DNA from: Salvator merianae
Taxonomy: Eukaryota; Chordata; Lepidosauria; Squamata; Teiidae
Assembly (NCBI GenBank): GCA_003586115.2
Contig: QVOM02000029.1
Coordinates: forward strand, 23,922,829-23,986,828
Length of the DNA stretch: 64,000 nt
Direction: 5' to 3'
The position numbers and the translations under genes are program-made. Under the pieces are notes generated by a model. It ran no database searches and was not told where the DNA came from. It saw nothing but the letters and a program-made list of their open reading frames with translations. Below, in pieces: positions 10,359 through 22,146 of the stretch; position 1 is the first letter of the stretch, and each line of letters begins with the position of its first letter.

Positions 10359-11272
10359 TAGAATCATAGAGCTGGAAAGGGACATTTAGGCTATTCAGTC
10401 CGACTCCTTGCTTTACGCTAGATATGCATTTTCTTTCTTGGCATTCTTTCTTGGAAAATCTTATCCCCCACAAACTTTCCTTGCCTAAACATACCTATTT
10501 CTCTCAGGACTTGTTCACAGTTACCTCTTAGTGAGCAGTAGTCTGCTCACTGATGAGGCCTGTCTGCAATGGGAAGCCACAACAACTCATCAGAAGTTGC
10601 CACAGGCTCCCCGTCAGCCATCCAGTAGTGGACTGGGTGCAGCACAGCAAGTGGGTGTGATGGTGTGACTTTGACTGTGGCTGCACAGTCATGCACAGCC
10701 TCCAGATTGCCATGGCAATGCCCAAGCATGTCCTGGATGTTGCCATGGATGGTAACCCAGTCCTTGACCTGGTCATCTTCACTTCCGGTGCTGTTGGCCT
10801 GGTACAGGGCTTTTCTAACACTTAAAGCACAGGTGGCCACTGCCACATTGGGTCTTTACCAACCTAGGCTGTTAAGTGAGAAACCAGATACAATCTCTTT
10901 ATATAAGACTTGGTTTTCAGTCCCTGATCATCTTCGTTGTGCCCAAACCTGCACACAGTATTCTTGGTACTCAAGGGAACTCTAGCTTCCCCATGATTTG
11001 GAGATGATGCTTCTGCTGACTCAGTTGAGGATTTTTTTGTTTAAGAATGTTGTCAGATTGCATTACTGGCTCATATTCAGCTTGAGTCAACTAAAACTCC
11101 TAAGACATTTTTCACCGGTAGTGTTGCCAACCAAATACCTTCTGACTCCTGCATTCCCATTTGAGATTTTGTCCTCTGTATAGCTCTTTGAACTTGTCTC
11201 TATTGAGTTTCATTCTCATTTTCTCAGCTAGCTCTGCATATTATCAAGCCTCTAACATCTGAGTTTTAGTTC
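10359..11272 (-). mobile_element. CR1-type LINE remnant, interrupted
   Basis: It opens with the reversed CR1 3' end (GAATCATAGAGCTGGAAAGG), continues with ATTCAGTCCGACTCCTTGCT, and further on has CTGATCATCTTCGTTG and CACAGTATTCTTGG, familiar segments of the CR1 C-terminal coding region read backwards. The far part (11060-11272) fits the region reading 'actcctaagac' through 'cattctcattttctcagctag'. It is strongly decayed. A foldback-type block occupies about 10507-10838. Confidence 0.65.
10507..10838. mobile_element. DNA transposon inserted in CR1, diverged
   Basis: This block breaks the CR1 match. It begins AGGACTTGTTCACAG, near the GGGCCTGTTCACAC terminus, and ends around AAAGCACAGGTGGCC, which reversed is a weak version of the same terminus. 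Internally it has GTCATGCACAGCCTCCAGATTGCC-like text, shared with the elements at 21707 and 52275. Target duplication was not resolved. Confidence 0.45.
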
Positions 11273-13313
11273 CATTTTTTAAAGTGTCCTAATGTACTTC
11301 AAAACCACTCCATTTTTTTTCCTCCAAAAGGGCTATCTTCTAGCCGTTTCAGCTGTGATGCATTGAAGGTTGGGATATGAGGTGAGGGCAAAACCTGGTT
11401 GAGGTGAAACGGCACATCCAGATGTTTGGAACATGTGTGAAAGGATTTATTTACAAGAGATTGTGTAGCAAGGCTTGTCAAGTGACTAACACCCACCACT
11501 ACCTTTTCCACACCCTATGTACAAGTTATTTACAATAGACATTTACTCCCACTAATTGCCTGATGAAGAGATAAAGTAATTCAGCCTTTTCCTCTCAACT
11601 AACAGCATAACTTGGCAGACCTTTTCTTCACATCTCTTCCTTCTTTCCTTCAACTGCATTGATTCTTTGTTTGTTTTCTCCATCATTATCTTCTTCCTTT
11701 GTTCTCTAGCCTTGCTTAGTTGTCAAAACCTTTTCTGACATTTTGCTGTGCCTTGCCTCTCTCTTCTGTCTATGTACACAATTCCCTATATTACTTCCTT
11801 TACATTGTCTAATACACACTGCCCTATGCAAACACATCCAACCTTCTCATCTTTTGGTCTTGTTTTACGTCCACCTCTCCTTTTTTCACTAATAGTCTCA
11901 CTTCTAGGCTAGAGAGTTCTGGAAAACCAGTTGTACATAATTAAACAATAAGCTCCAGCTCTTTATTCTTCTTAAGGATGCAGCCTAAGAACATCACATT
12001 CACTGTTTCTCATGCCATATCTCCAGTGGGGGCAGTTTTGTTTCGAGCAGATGGCAGGAGATGCCCACATCTGAGGCACTCTTCTCATCTCCATTTTGGA
12101 ACAAGGAGACACCATTTTCCACAGTGATTCCGTGTGGGGCACCTCTGTGGGTGATCGTGCTGGAAAATGGCCTATGCAGTCACTTCAAAGGCACCCACTG
12201 TCACCAAAATGGAGATGGGATGGCAGCAGGTACCTTCTTGGGATGGTAAGGGTGCCTTGGAGGGGTAAGGGGATGCAAAGTCTCATGCTTGTTCTTCCCC
12301 TTAACTCCCTCCATTTCCTTTCTTTCCTGCTATCTTCATTCTCCCCTACCTCATCCCACCTTCACCAAAGACACTGCAGATAAGATACTGTGTTGACCCT
12401 ATAGGTTGTCCCTAACTGCCATTCTTCCAAAGCCACAAAAGACTTGGAACTTTGAATCCACAAGTTGTGAGATATTTATGCAACAGAACACTTACAAATA
12501 ACAACAAAAGAAAAGAACTCTTTCCATTTCATTGTCCCAGTCATTCAAAAGTATTTTCTCCGGTCAGGGGAAAACCCTTGGACACTTCATTTATTTATTT
12601 TTAAAGTTCCTGTATGTGTCCTGAAAGTGTTGAAGAAACTGGACAAAATACTTAAGAGTAACTAAACTTGTGATATTATTTGCTTTTAATAACTATAAAG
12701 CTTCTGTATGGGATTACCTAATCTATCAAGTCGGGCTAAAATTGTATAAAAACAACAAATGAAATGGAATATTTTAAAAATCCAGATGAAATTGAAAATA
12801 ATACATTCCTTATGTGATGCTGAACCACATCTCTGCTTACCTTTGGAGGCACCCAGAAACATGCCTTCTGCCATCACATTTCTACTTGCAGCAGCAGAAA
12901 GTATTTCACAATATCTGCACCCTCCCCATAGCTTCAGATACAAACTTCAGAAAGCACAATTTTGCTGCCCCGTATGGAAGTGACAGTAGAGATGAGGAGT
13001 TGTATTGTACAGTGGCAATTGTGGTGCCTTCTCCATGTGACTGTTGTGAAGCCACCCTCAGTTTGAAATGGAGACATAGCCACTTTGTCAAGATCAGAGA
13101 GGAACAAAAATGAAGGACAAAAATACAATTCAATTGGTTATTTTGAGTCTGATTGAGCAAATCTCTTGGGAAATTGAGGGATGTATGGGCTGAAGAAAAT
13201 TGAATTAGGCTTGCTATCTCAAAAACAGGTTATGTGACTTCTACCAGGAGTACCCAGAGGCACAGGGCACATCAGAAGTACCTCAAACCAGAATGCACTG
13301 ATTCATTGGCTTA
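11273..13313. other. Unannotated stretch
   Basis: About 2 kb with a pyrimidine-rich part (11580-11900). Around 12000-12240 and 12840-13090 are two patches with ATGGAGA, GTGGTGCC and GGCACC words that recur near 43730-43930, possibly an old repeat. No exon, RNA gene or clear element end was found. Confidence 0.4.
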
Positions 13314-13760
13314 GGGCCTTTCTGCACTTGCCTGCCATAATGCTGGATCAGTGGGTCCAGATTAACCCAACCCACTGATCTGGATCATGAGGAGGCATAG
13401 ACTGGATCAGTGTTATCTGTGGCAGTGCTGCTGATTCAGATTTCTCCACTCTGTGGCTACAAAGCTCATGTAAGCTTTGTGACCACACTCCCATGCCTCC
13501 AAAGGCTAGGAACAAAAGTTCCTAGCTTTGAGGCCTCTGTGTGGTGCTTTTCAGTAGCACACTATGGCATACCACTGAAAGGTACCCCCAATAATTTCCA
13601 CTAGAAATCTTGATTCAGGCCTTCCTTAATCCAGATCTCTCTCTCTCCCATGCATGCAGACAGAGCCAGACCAGCAAGGAGTGGGGCCTCCTGGATCCAC
13701 ACTAAGGTGCAGATCTGGAGGCTTGGATCTGAACCATATGCACCCTTACTAAGGATTAAG
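13314..13760. mobile_element. Non-autonomous DNA transposon, right end lost
   Basis: The left terminus GGGCCTTTCTGCACTTGCC is intact. The body matches the 9541 element in order (GGATCAGTGGGTCC, GCATAGACTGGATCAGTG, then ACCATATGCACCCTTA) and contains the GGAACAAAAGTTCC palindrome at about 13510. The expected GCAGAAAGGCCC right end is missing, and the sequence passes into an L1 remnant. Confidence 0.65.
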
Positions 13761-15050
13761 GATTTATACATTGATAACAGATGCTAAAGAGTATATAATT
13801 AATGTTATGGTAAGTAATTGGCAAAACGACATACATATCAGGAGACAGGGTGTAGAAAATAAGATGAAAGATAGTCAACCAATGAAACATTACAGAATTA
13901 AAGAATTAAGGATGAAGCTGGTTCATAAACGGCATAGAACACTAGCTCAGTTAGCCAATATGATTAGTACGCTCTCGTCACAATGTTGGCACTTATGTGG
14001 TACTAAAGCTACATATATACTTATGTGGTGGAAACAAAATTTCATGAAATTCTAAAAAACAAAACTAATTTCTTCCTCAGCATTATGTATTTGGCAGATT
14101 TTTAGAGGTCTAATTATTAGGAAAAACCAAGAATATATGTTGAGTCAAATATTATACATGGCACTGGCAATGATAGTATATGGATGGAGGGATAAATTGA
14201 AGTGACTGATGGAAATACGGTTTCATTAGGTATTTGATCAGTATAAATTTGAGCTTCCATGGCAATACTATCTTAAATATATGGGAATACAGGGTTTATT
14301 TAAAGTCAAAGAGGATTGGAAAGATCTTTTGGAATATATAAACAGACCAGAAGCACCGGTTTCATTGAAGACTGAAATTTTAAATGTCAAAGAAGTTCAA
14401 AGAAGGGCGACCAAAATGGTGAGTGGTCTGCAAACCATGTCCTACGAGGAACGGTTAAAGGACCTAGGAATGTTTAGCCTGCAGAAGAGAAGACTGAGAG
14501 GAGACATGATAGCTGTTTTCAAGTATCTGAAGGGCTGTCACAGTGCAGAAGGATTGGCCCTATTCTCAGTTGCACAAGAAGGAAGGACTAGAAACAATGG
14601 GATGAAACTTCAAGGGAGTAGATACAGGCTAGATATTAGGAAAAACTTCCTGACCGTAAGGGCAATCAGTCATTGGAACAGGTTGCCACAGGAGGTGGTG
14701 GGCTCTCCTTCGCTGGAGGTCTTCAAGGAGAGGCTGGACAGTTATCTGTCTGGGATGCTTTAGTGAATCCTGCATTGAGCAGGGGGTTGGACTCGATGAC
14801 CCTAGAGGTCCCTTCCAACTCTATGATTCTATGATTCTATGATTCTATGATTGTCTATTTAAATTGGAAAATATGTTTTCAGCTGTCCTGGGTTAGGGTG
14901 GGGAGGGGGAGGATGGGTAGTTTAGAATATAGTAATAAATGAATATGATGAAGTGTAGGTATTGTTATGGGTCATTTGCTTGTAATGTTATTACATTCAT
15001 AAAATAATTTATATATAAATTATTATATAAATTTATTTATATAAAGAAAG
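13761..15050 (+). mobile_element. L1-type LINE ORF2 tail and 3' UTR, split by CR1
   Basis: The frame near 13900-14050 carries LVHKRHRTLAQLANMIS, then CWHLCGTKATYILMWWK, matching the C-terminal cysteine/MWW region of reptilian and snake L1 ORF2. Decayed follow-on text (FLPR-type NQEYMLSQILYMALAMIVYG) lies to about 14200. After the CR1 block, a G-rich stretch (GGGTTAGGGTGGGGAGGGGG) and AT-rich sequence look like an L1 3' UTR. Stops and frameshifts make it inactive. The 3' limit is uncertain. Confidence 0.6.
14388..14852 (+). mobile_element. CR1 LINE, 5'-truncated, nested in L1
   Basis: One open frame reads [20 protein letters not shown], then [46 protein letters not shown] and FKERLDSYLSG, the typical CR1 ORF2 C-terminus. 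The stop is followed by the short CR1 3' UTR (GGGGGTTGGACTCGATGACC) and four ATTCTATG units at 14822-14852, the hallmark CR1 tail. The frame is intact over about 125 codons, so this copy is younger than the L1 around it. It lacks the RT and endonuclease and so cannot move itself. Confidence 0.9.
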
Positions 15051-16339
15051 GCCTTTACTTCAAAATTCCTTGCATAGCAGCAGGATCAGTTCCAAGGAAA
15101 AATCCCCACCACCCTGTGGGCTTCCAGCTGTGCTCTCCTGCAAATACTGCTTCTGTCTCCTGTTTTCATATCAAAATGAATTAGCTAAAAAGAGTTCCAT
15201 GTGACTTCAAAAAGGAACCAAGGAATTTCAAACATTTTGCCTAGGTGTTCCCTAGTATAAAAATGTTTTCTCATCCCTTTCGGGTAGTTAGTATGCTTAC
15301 CTCTGTCTTGGATCTTCTATCAAAGACCGGGGAGTTTGAGGTTCCTGCTTAGTATCTCAGGTGTTCCTAGGACTGTGCCCTTCTGAAGATAAATTTCCAG
15401 GGTTTGTCCTGGGATCTGTTGAAGCCATATACAATATACTTTTATGCCCATCTCTTAGACTACATCAGTGTGTGGGAGGGAGGCACATAGTACACCTGCT
15501 GGTCCAGTATATTGCCCAGTGCAGAATCTCCCTTAGAGTGTCCTTCACTGACTAGTTTTGCAGTAATTTTTTACTGTGTTCCATCTTGTACTGCACAGAA
15601 GCTAGGGCAAAGACAGCAATTTTGCCAAAGCTTTGCATTTAACCATCAAAGCCAAGAATGATAAATCTTACTTCATTTAAGTAAAATAATAATAATAAGA
15701 GAATCATGTTAAATGAAATTAGATTCTTTTTCTTTTTTTCTTTTTTTTTGGTCATGTGCATTCATCATCAGAGAATAAGTGTTCAAACTTTCTATGTCTC
15801 ATTTCCACAACCTGTTACAGACTTCTAAAAAGCCTCATCTATCTGCAAAAGATTGGTTTTTTGCCTTTGGCTATAGACATGTGAGTAGAATTGTTTTGGG
15901 ACTTGGATACGAACACTTGCACACACAAGCATGCACACACACACACACACACACACACACAGATAGAAAAAGAGTTGAAAGCTGTTTCTAATGATAAAGA
16001 AAGAATCAAATAAATGGTGTTAACAAATAACAGGGCATATAATACAAGAAGCTAATGTTCTGCTGATCTACAGGAGGCATCTTCAAATTCAACAATTCAA
16101 CTAAGCAACAATAACAATTAGGTTTCTGCTATGATGAAGGAGGAAAATCAGTGCTATACATACACTAGTGTTATTGGAGTTACTACTGCAATATTTTTGT
16201 TAATCCTGCTTCTGAATGTCATAAATAAGAGGAGAGAAAATAGGTTCTACAATAGCTACTTCAACTCATGCATCATGAAATTTGCAGTCTTTCTAGATTG
16301 ATGGATTGATCAATTCATTTAAAAGAGGTCTCTGTAGAG
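14853..16339. other. AT-rich unannotated stretch with (AC)n
   Basis: After the presumed L1 3' UTR, the sequence is AT-rich with no element recognised. An (AC)n dinucleotide run lies at 15934-15961. Confidence 0.5.
15934..15961. repeat. (CA)n microsatellite
   Basis: Fourteen uninterrupted CA dinucleotides, with imperfect CA-rich sequence just before. Confidence 0.95.
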
Positions 16340-16347
16340 GGACATAG

Positions 16348-16645
16348 TAGAGATGTACACAATCTTTTTTTTTCTGGTTCAGTTCAATTTGAACTAAACA
16401 CTCCTTTGGTTCAAATTTGAACTTTTTTTTTGAGCAGGTTTGGTGTTCAGCTTGATTTAAACACCCTCGAGCACCTTTGAACTCAGATCAGACAGGATGT
16501 GTTTGATAGGATTGTTTGAACACCCCTTTTCCTCAGTTGAAATTTGAACTCTGTTTTCACACAGCCAAGGTATTCAGTTTGAAATCTGAAACTTTTGAAC
16601 AACTGTGGTTTGATTTGAAACTCAGATCAGTTTGGCACATCTCTA
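16348..16645. mobile_element. hAT-type non-autonomous element, copy 1
   Basis: The ends read TAGAGATGTACAC and GGCACATCTCTA, imperfect inverted repeats. GGACATAG precedes the left end and GGACACATAG follows the right end, an 8-bp duplication with a later 2-bp change. The interior is rich in GAACT/AGTTC and TTTGAAC/GTTCAAA words and folds loosely on itself. The 8-bp duplication and the terminus fit the hAT superfamily. No transposase. Confidence 0.8.
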
Positions 16646-16839
16646 GGACACATAGAGAGAGCAAAGGAAGAAAAGAAGAGGAAGGGGGTAAATGCCAAGG
16701 TGTCATGAAGAATTATAGTAACCTGCTGAAATTAATGCAAAAGCTATTATATGTTGGTTGCACATCCTAAAGTTGTTTTGCTTTGTTGTTAATTTGAATC
16801 CTATCCAAGAAATTAGGAACAATACAGTATTATACTGTA

Positions 16840-17800
16840 TTGTAATGTATTGTGTTTATTGATTTTTAGAGTGCCCTACACCAAAGTCCTGGAGCAGTGA
16901 ACAATAAACTGATAAAGCAGTATAGTAAAACAATTAAACTAAAAGAGAAATAAAACAGAATGTAAAACAGAGTCCAATTTAAAAGTAAGGGTATAAGAAG
17001 GGAGATGTAGCTAGGTCTTAGCGACAGCTTGGCTGTAAATAAATGTTTTAGTCAAATGCCAGAAAAAATGGACAGTGAATAGGTATGGCATATCCCCGAG
17101 GGAAGGCTATTCCAAAGCTTGAGGGCCTTATGAGGAAAGCTCTCTCTCTAGCCAATTACTCAGCAACCTCATGTAGAGATGGTATTTCTAGGAAAGCCTC
17201 CTTAGAAGATCTCTGTTGATGAGTGGGTCTATATGGGAGGAGACACTGCTTCAGGTATTTGGGTCCCAAGACATTGAAGGCTTTAAAGGTCAGAACAAGA
17301 ACCTTGAATTGGGTCCAGTCAGCTGCCTGGCTGCAGTATTTAGCACAAGGTCTAGCTTCAGAGCCATCTTCAATAGTAGCCCAAGAACATGCTACAACAG
17401 TCCAATCAGGAGATTACAAGAACATGAATAACAAGTGGACAAGACATTTCTGTCCAGAAAGGACTTAAGCTGTCTTATTAACTTGAGAGATGCATTCTTG
17501 ATCACCAATGCCACCTGAGAATCAGTTTCCTTCCTGTTCCCCAGCCTGAAGCCAGATTGAAAAGGATCTACATAATCAGTTTCCTCCAAGCATGCCCATC
17601 ACCACCTTCTCAAGTACCTTTCTCAAAAAAGGGAGATTGGTAATTGCCTGATAATTGTGTAATCCTCAGGAGGAGTAGGTGCACCACTGCCTCCTTGAAA
17701 GCAGTTGGCACCAGCCATCCCACAGAGAAGCTTTAATTATTTGAAGGATCCAGCCAATCAACCCCCCCCCACACACACACACGCACTAGCTTTTATCAAC
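16840..17800 (-). mobile_element. L2-type LINE remnant
   Basis: Read on the minus strand, 17490-17590 gives EETDYVDPFQSGFRLGNRKE, the conserved fingers/palm border of L2 RT, and the preceding DNA (17595-17760) fits the adjoining RT region. The part at 17050-17330 matches the L2 C-terminal and 3' UTR text (TTCCAAAGCTTGAGGGCC, AGGTATTTGGGTCCCAAG). The RT piece and the tail are joined with a large internal deletion. Dead copy. Confidence 0.65.
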
Positions 17801-17809
17801 CATGCAGGG

Positions 17810-18480
17810 CAAGGGTCAAGTAGTAGAACAAAGTTCTGCAATTATCTTAGCCCATAATAAAAACACCATTAGCCCATAATAACAGAAAGTGATCCAATAC
17901 AACAGGAACATATGGTCTTCTTGATACCTCCATGCAATCATAACAATAATGGCATCCAATTCCACATGAATTTGAACTATTTTATCCCCAAAGTGCCTTG
18001 CAAATGTCACAACAGTCCTGAGATGGTGAAAGAAACTCCCTTCCCTTACCACTGGAGGCAATCCCTTCACCACTCGAAGGAGCAGGGTGGTTACTAGAGG
18101 ACACAATTGTGACAGAAAAGTAACCTTCAAGAATGTGGGCAGTTCCAAGATGTTGGCTTCAGGTAGGGCAGTTTGGGCCAGTTATGGTATTATTATTTCA
18201 TCAATTTGATGTCTTCTTAATGTTTCTTAAGTTCCTTTGATATTCCATCCAATGTGTCAATAGCTACTGGAACAACTATTGTTGTTTCTCCCAGAGGCAT
18301 TATATTTCAATTTACAGATCTCAGTATATGTGCATACATCACACAATCCACCAAAAGCAATGACTAGAGTCTAAGTCTACTGTTAATCCTAACCAAGGGT
18401 TTAGGAAACAATGTGGCATCTTCAAAGAATATGGGTAGTTCCAAGTAGTGTTGCTTTGTTGTGGAATAGCCATATATTTT
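17810..18480 (-). mobile_element. Possible R2/R4-type LINE C-terminal remnants
   Basis: Minus-strand frames contain TIVVPVAIDTLDGISKELKK (around 18215-18285) and, farther upstream in the reading direction, FHNKATLLGTTHIL (around 18425-18475). Another decayed block near 18125-18180 resembles the second motif. Both fit the C-terminal region seen in R2/R4/Dong-like LINEs, where an IVPV-IGALG-KL segment is followed by LLGTAHILRK. The order suggests two partial copies. The match is short and from memory of the family pattern, so it is tentative. Confidence 0.42.
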
Positions 18481-18499
18481 AGTGTAGTCAACATCTGCA

Positions 18500-18979
18500 C
18501 ATTCCATGAGGTCCATACCAGATGTATGATGAGACTGTGGAGTCTACACAGACTGTGGTGTACACTTGGCATCCTCCACTTGTGCCAGACTGACTTCCAT
18601 GTGCAGAATGCACACCCAGGAGCATTCTAGAAAGGGACTGCTTAAACCAGTTCCCATAGGAGCCAGGCTGGGTTCTAGTTTCTGCCACCACTCTGCAGAT
18701 GACCAGTGGTGGCAGGAATACTCCAGATCCTGTACTGCAGCCCAGAAACATTGTCCCAGGAAGTCCTGGGACAATTTCTAGGGCCATGAGGACAAGCCCT
18801 CAGCCTACAACTCAAACTAGTGGAATTTCTATTTCCTGGCCTTGAAAATTGGCCAGAATGGGCTGGCAACCAAATGTATGTCTGCCAGCAAGTTCCATAC
18901 CACTTACTGTGTTCCTGGTCTGGAATCATTGTTCCAGGCCAGGAGCGATATCCTCAATGTGCACCCATGCTCAGCTTAT
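18500..18979. other. Unassigned, transposon-like segment
   Basis: The segment contains short self-complementary words (CCAGGAAGTCCTGG, CTTTCTAG) and a TGTTCCAGGCCAGGA stretch resembling text in the 29192 element. Ends could not be placed. Probably an old DNA-transposon fragment. Confidence 0.3.
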
Positions 18980-19454
18980 GAGCCTGTTCACACTTTGTGA
19001 GAGGAACATTCCTGTCCCCACACTAGTCAGGTGCATTTGCACCTTCAAATGGAGTCAGCTGCCTTGAAGCTCACCCAAGCCCACCTAATGCCTACCTGAA
19101 GCTGAGTAGCAGTCATGAAGTAAATTGCAGTCTGGAATCTGACTTGTGTGATCAGGTGTAGATCAGGGAGCTGCATTCGCACTGCTTCCGGGTTTAAAAT
19201 GGCAGTGGGGATGGGCCAGCTTCGGAATATAGCACTATGGCTTCAGAATATAGCTCTATGGTTTCAGAACATCACAATAGTTTTGGAAGTAGCTCCCTGA
19301 CTAGTGCATTTCCATTCACACTACTCCCCCTGCTGGTCAGCTCACAAACTGTTCTATTGCTTAAAAGTGAAAATGGCACCCACCGGACTCCATTCCTGGC
19401 CAGCCTGAACCCTGCTAATTTGTACATTCTGCTCTGGTAAGTGTGAGAACGCCC
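18980..19454 (+). mobile_element. Non-autonomous DNA transposon, GGGCCTGTTCACAC group
   Basis: The left end is GAGCCTGTTCACACTTTGTG and the right end AGTGTGAGAACGCCC. Flanking trinucleotides TAT and TGT differ at one base. The internal order (ACTAGTCAGGTGCATTTGCA, GGAGTCAGCTGCC, CACCCAAGCCCACCT, GATCAGGTG, GGTTT-AAATGGCAG) is the reverse of the element at 56386, so the two are copies of one family in opposite orientation. CpG sites are mostly decayed. Confidence 0.75.
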
Positions 19455-20172
19455 TGTCTATCTTCCCATAATTTCCTTCTTCTCGGTCACATAATGCCAA
19501 GCATATAATGATCTAAAATCTTTACCTGCCTAAATTTTAACATTCCATAATAATCTAACATTTTTTGGCTATTTTTATTCTTTACTGTCCCATGATTTTT
19601 TTTTTTCTCTTCCTGGCAAGTACATTGCATTTTTTTTCTTTACATAACTTCCAGTATAATATTGCTGCAACTTTATTACAGTATTTCTTATATTTACTTT
19701 GTGAGCATTTGCTACAGAAGCTGGTGAAGCAGTCAACTATTTTTCTATACCCAGTCTGCGTTTGCTATTTGTGATACTTCTGATTTTTGCATTCATGGTC
19801 TTTGTGGAGCCTTCTCTTGAGCTGCACATAAAAGGCTTTTTGTTTATTTTTTTCAGTGTTCCATTCTGCAGGCATTTCCAGGTATTTTCTTTATCTATCT
19901 TTCCTTCCATGTTTTTCATGTGCAAGCAACAGAATCGTTGTTTTTTCCCTTTATTTCCAGCTTTCTAGTTACATTTTTTATTTTTTTCTTAGATATAAAG
20001 ATGCCTTCTTTGCATATATATCATAGGATTGTTTCTTTGCCCAAATTGAAGTAACCACTTAAACATCTTATCAGATAGCACTTGTGTTACCTGCTAGGTA
20101 TAGTAAACCAATATTACTTTTAAGATGTCATGTATGAATTGTCATAATCTTGGAGGGGTGATCCACTGTAAC
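19455..20172. other. Unannotated AT-rich stretch
   Basis: T-rich sequence with several T runs. No exon, RNA gene or element terminus was recognised. Confidence 0.4.
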
Positions 20173-20725
20173 TTAGAATGCGATCAGATACAGGAAAAAA
20201 AAATCTCTGTGGCACCTCTGAGCAGTCTTTATTGAAGGCTTTGAGGTGGGATTGTTCACACTAAAGACGTGCACAAACAAAATTCACATTTTTTATTTGC
20301 TGTCAAAGCGAAGTCTGTATTTTCACTTCATCAGCCAATTGCAATGTTGAAAAAGGAGGTTTTCACATTTGTTTTCATGTGTTTGCAATGATTTCCACTT
20401 TGAAAATGCCCTTTTCATGGGTTCAAACACAGCAAAAATGTGAATATTCAAACAAGTATTTCTCTTTTGTGAAGGAAAAGGCTAGTTTGTTTCGATCAAA
20501 CTCTGAAAGTGTGAAAAAGTGCATTTTTTATTTGATTTGAATATCCATAAATGTGAAATATTCAATTGACAAATTTTGCACATCTCTAGTTCACATACTT
20601 GTCTGCCTCTCCCCCTCTTCTAAACATTCTGTGCTAGAAAAGGCCATTAGAAAAGCCCTGGGAACAGAAGAACCACACACTGTCTCTTTGAGGCACCTCT
20701 TTTATTATGTCTGAACACAGTCCTA
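20173..20725. mobile_element. TTAGGCTGTGATCA-end DNA transposon, interrupted
   Basis: The left end TTAGAATGCGATCAGATAC and right end GTCTGAACACAGTCCTA are decayed inverted repeats of the terminus seen better at 40731-41165 (TTAGGTTGTGATCACATG and reverse). Shared internal text with the copies at 60344 and 40731 includes TCTCTGTGGCACCTCTGAG, GAGGTGGGATTGT and GTGCTAGAAAAGG. A hAT element sits at 20262-20588. The superfamily is unassigned because no clean target duplication was seen. Confidence 0.6.
20262..20588. mobile_element. hAT-type non-autonomous element, copy 2, nested
   Basis: The ends read TAAAGACGTGCACAAAC and TTTTGCACATCTCTA. GTTCACAC (20254-20261) and GTTCACAT (20589-20596) form an 8-bp duplication with one difference. 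The related unoccupied sequence at 60405-60430 runs straight through this position, confirming the insertion. The interior is rich in TTTCACATTT-like inverted words. Confidence 0.85.
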
Positions 20726-21094
20726 TTTGACTTCTGCCCAGAAAACTATTCCTACACCCTACCAAATTGCTGGTCTGGCCCAGGTGTTTATGACCTTAAT
20801 TATACTTCCTCTATTAAAATTTCAAGAGTTTGTGAGGCCTTATTATTGCTGTTGCTGTTAATGCATTACATAGTTGATAGATTGCATAATTGCTACACCA
20901 TTGTCATCACTATTTAACTTAGACATTGGTTTTAATTTTTTACAAAATTGGCTAATGCACCTGAAGCATAAACATGTACTACTACATAATTCAGATGAAA
21001 CAGTGAAGTCTATTAATTGTACATTTCCACAAAAGCCTTGCTAATACTGAAGTCTATGTGAAAACCCAGGACAGACTTCTCTTAAAGAAAACCA

Positions 21095-21147
21095 CCACCT
21101 CCTCCTCCTCCTCTTCCTCCTCCTCCTCCTTCTCCTCCTCCTTCTTT
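21095..21147. repeat. (CTC)n-rich low-complexity tract
   Basis: CCT/CTC trinucleotides with TTCTCC variants. A glutamate-rich minus-strand frame across it is a by-product of the repeat. Confidence 0.9.
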
Positions 21148-21706
21148 TTTAAGGGGTTTGGGGAAAAATCTTTTAATGATGATGATGATGTTAACCTTAA
21201 TGAACAGGTGAAGCAACAGCTGCCCTGCTTTTGTTGACTTGAAGGATCAGACTGAAATATCCTGGAAGAGGACAGATTGTCTAGAATTTTGGCCACTATG
21301 ACACAGTGGCAATAAAAGCAACAACTCTCAAAATGGACATTATTAGATCCAGTCAGATAATACAAAAGTCATCAACAACTATCTTTCATTCTCCTAAGTG
21401 GTTGGAGAGGCCTTTGGGCAAGGCAAGTGAATTATTTTCTGAAAGAGATAAAATGGCTAGATAGCCAGTGTCATGCTGATAAATAATATCTTAATGTACT
21501 GTAGAAGCTCTGCACATGCTGGGATTCCAATAATAAAATCATTAAAGTCATGGAGTATTCATAATTGCCACCATCATATGTGTGTGTGTGTAAGTCGTTT
21601 TAGGACAAAAACTTTGCAAGCCATTTTAACCATGGTTAGTAGTACCCTAGTTTATATAATGCCACAACAAACTGTTGTAATGCTTCTTCCTTTTCAACAG
21701 ACTAGA

Positions 21707-22146
21707 GGCCCATTTGCACTTTGGTGCTAGTGAGCATCATCACTGTGCAGAGGACTTAGTGTCTGGGAATGGCTACAACCACTCCTGAATGCTACTAGCT
21801 GCAGACAACTAAATTGTTGTCCACAACTGTACTGGGAGCAGTTGGACTGCTCCTGGTAAGCAGCTTTTGCACCTGTTTCCAGGTGCAAATGCTTCAGGCT
21901 GTGATGTGGTACAGCTATGTCTGTGGTTGTGCAGTCATGCACCTTGTCCCCAGTCACCATGCAGCAGCTGGACATTTCCATTGCCACTGTCATGGTGGGT
22001 GGCTGGCATTCACACTGCGAGTGCTGGAAGCCCAGTTTGGGGCTGTTACAGCCCTCGCGGTATGGATGGCTGCCATACCATGGGGTCTGTTCCAGCTTCA
22101 AAAGGTAGGATTCTACCATTCCAAGCTGGAAATAGTGAACAGGCCC
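21707..22146 (+). mobile_element. Non-autonomous DNA transposon, GGGCCT group
   Basis: The left end is GGCCCATTTGCACTTTGG, followed by GTGCTAGTGAGCATCATCAC; the right end is AATAGTGAACAGGCCC. Flanking AGA and AAG do not match exactly, so the duplication is unclear. The middle (CTGGACATTTCCATTGCCAC, then GTGGGTGGCTGGCATTCACA) matches the truncated copy at 38585 closely. Frames of 100-130 codons across it have no protein-like features. Confidence 0.7.

Noticed and set aside
21054..21365. Acidic minus-strand frame
   Set aside because: The glutamate run is the CTC-rich tract; the rest has no recognisable domain.
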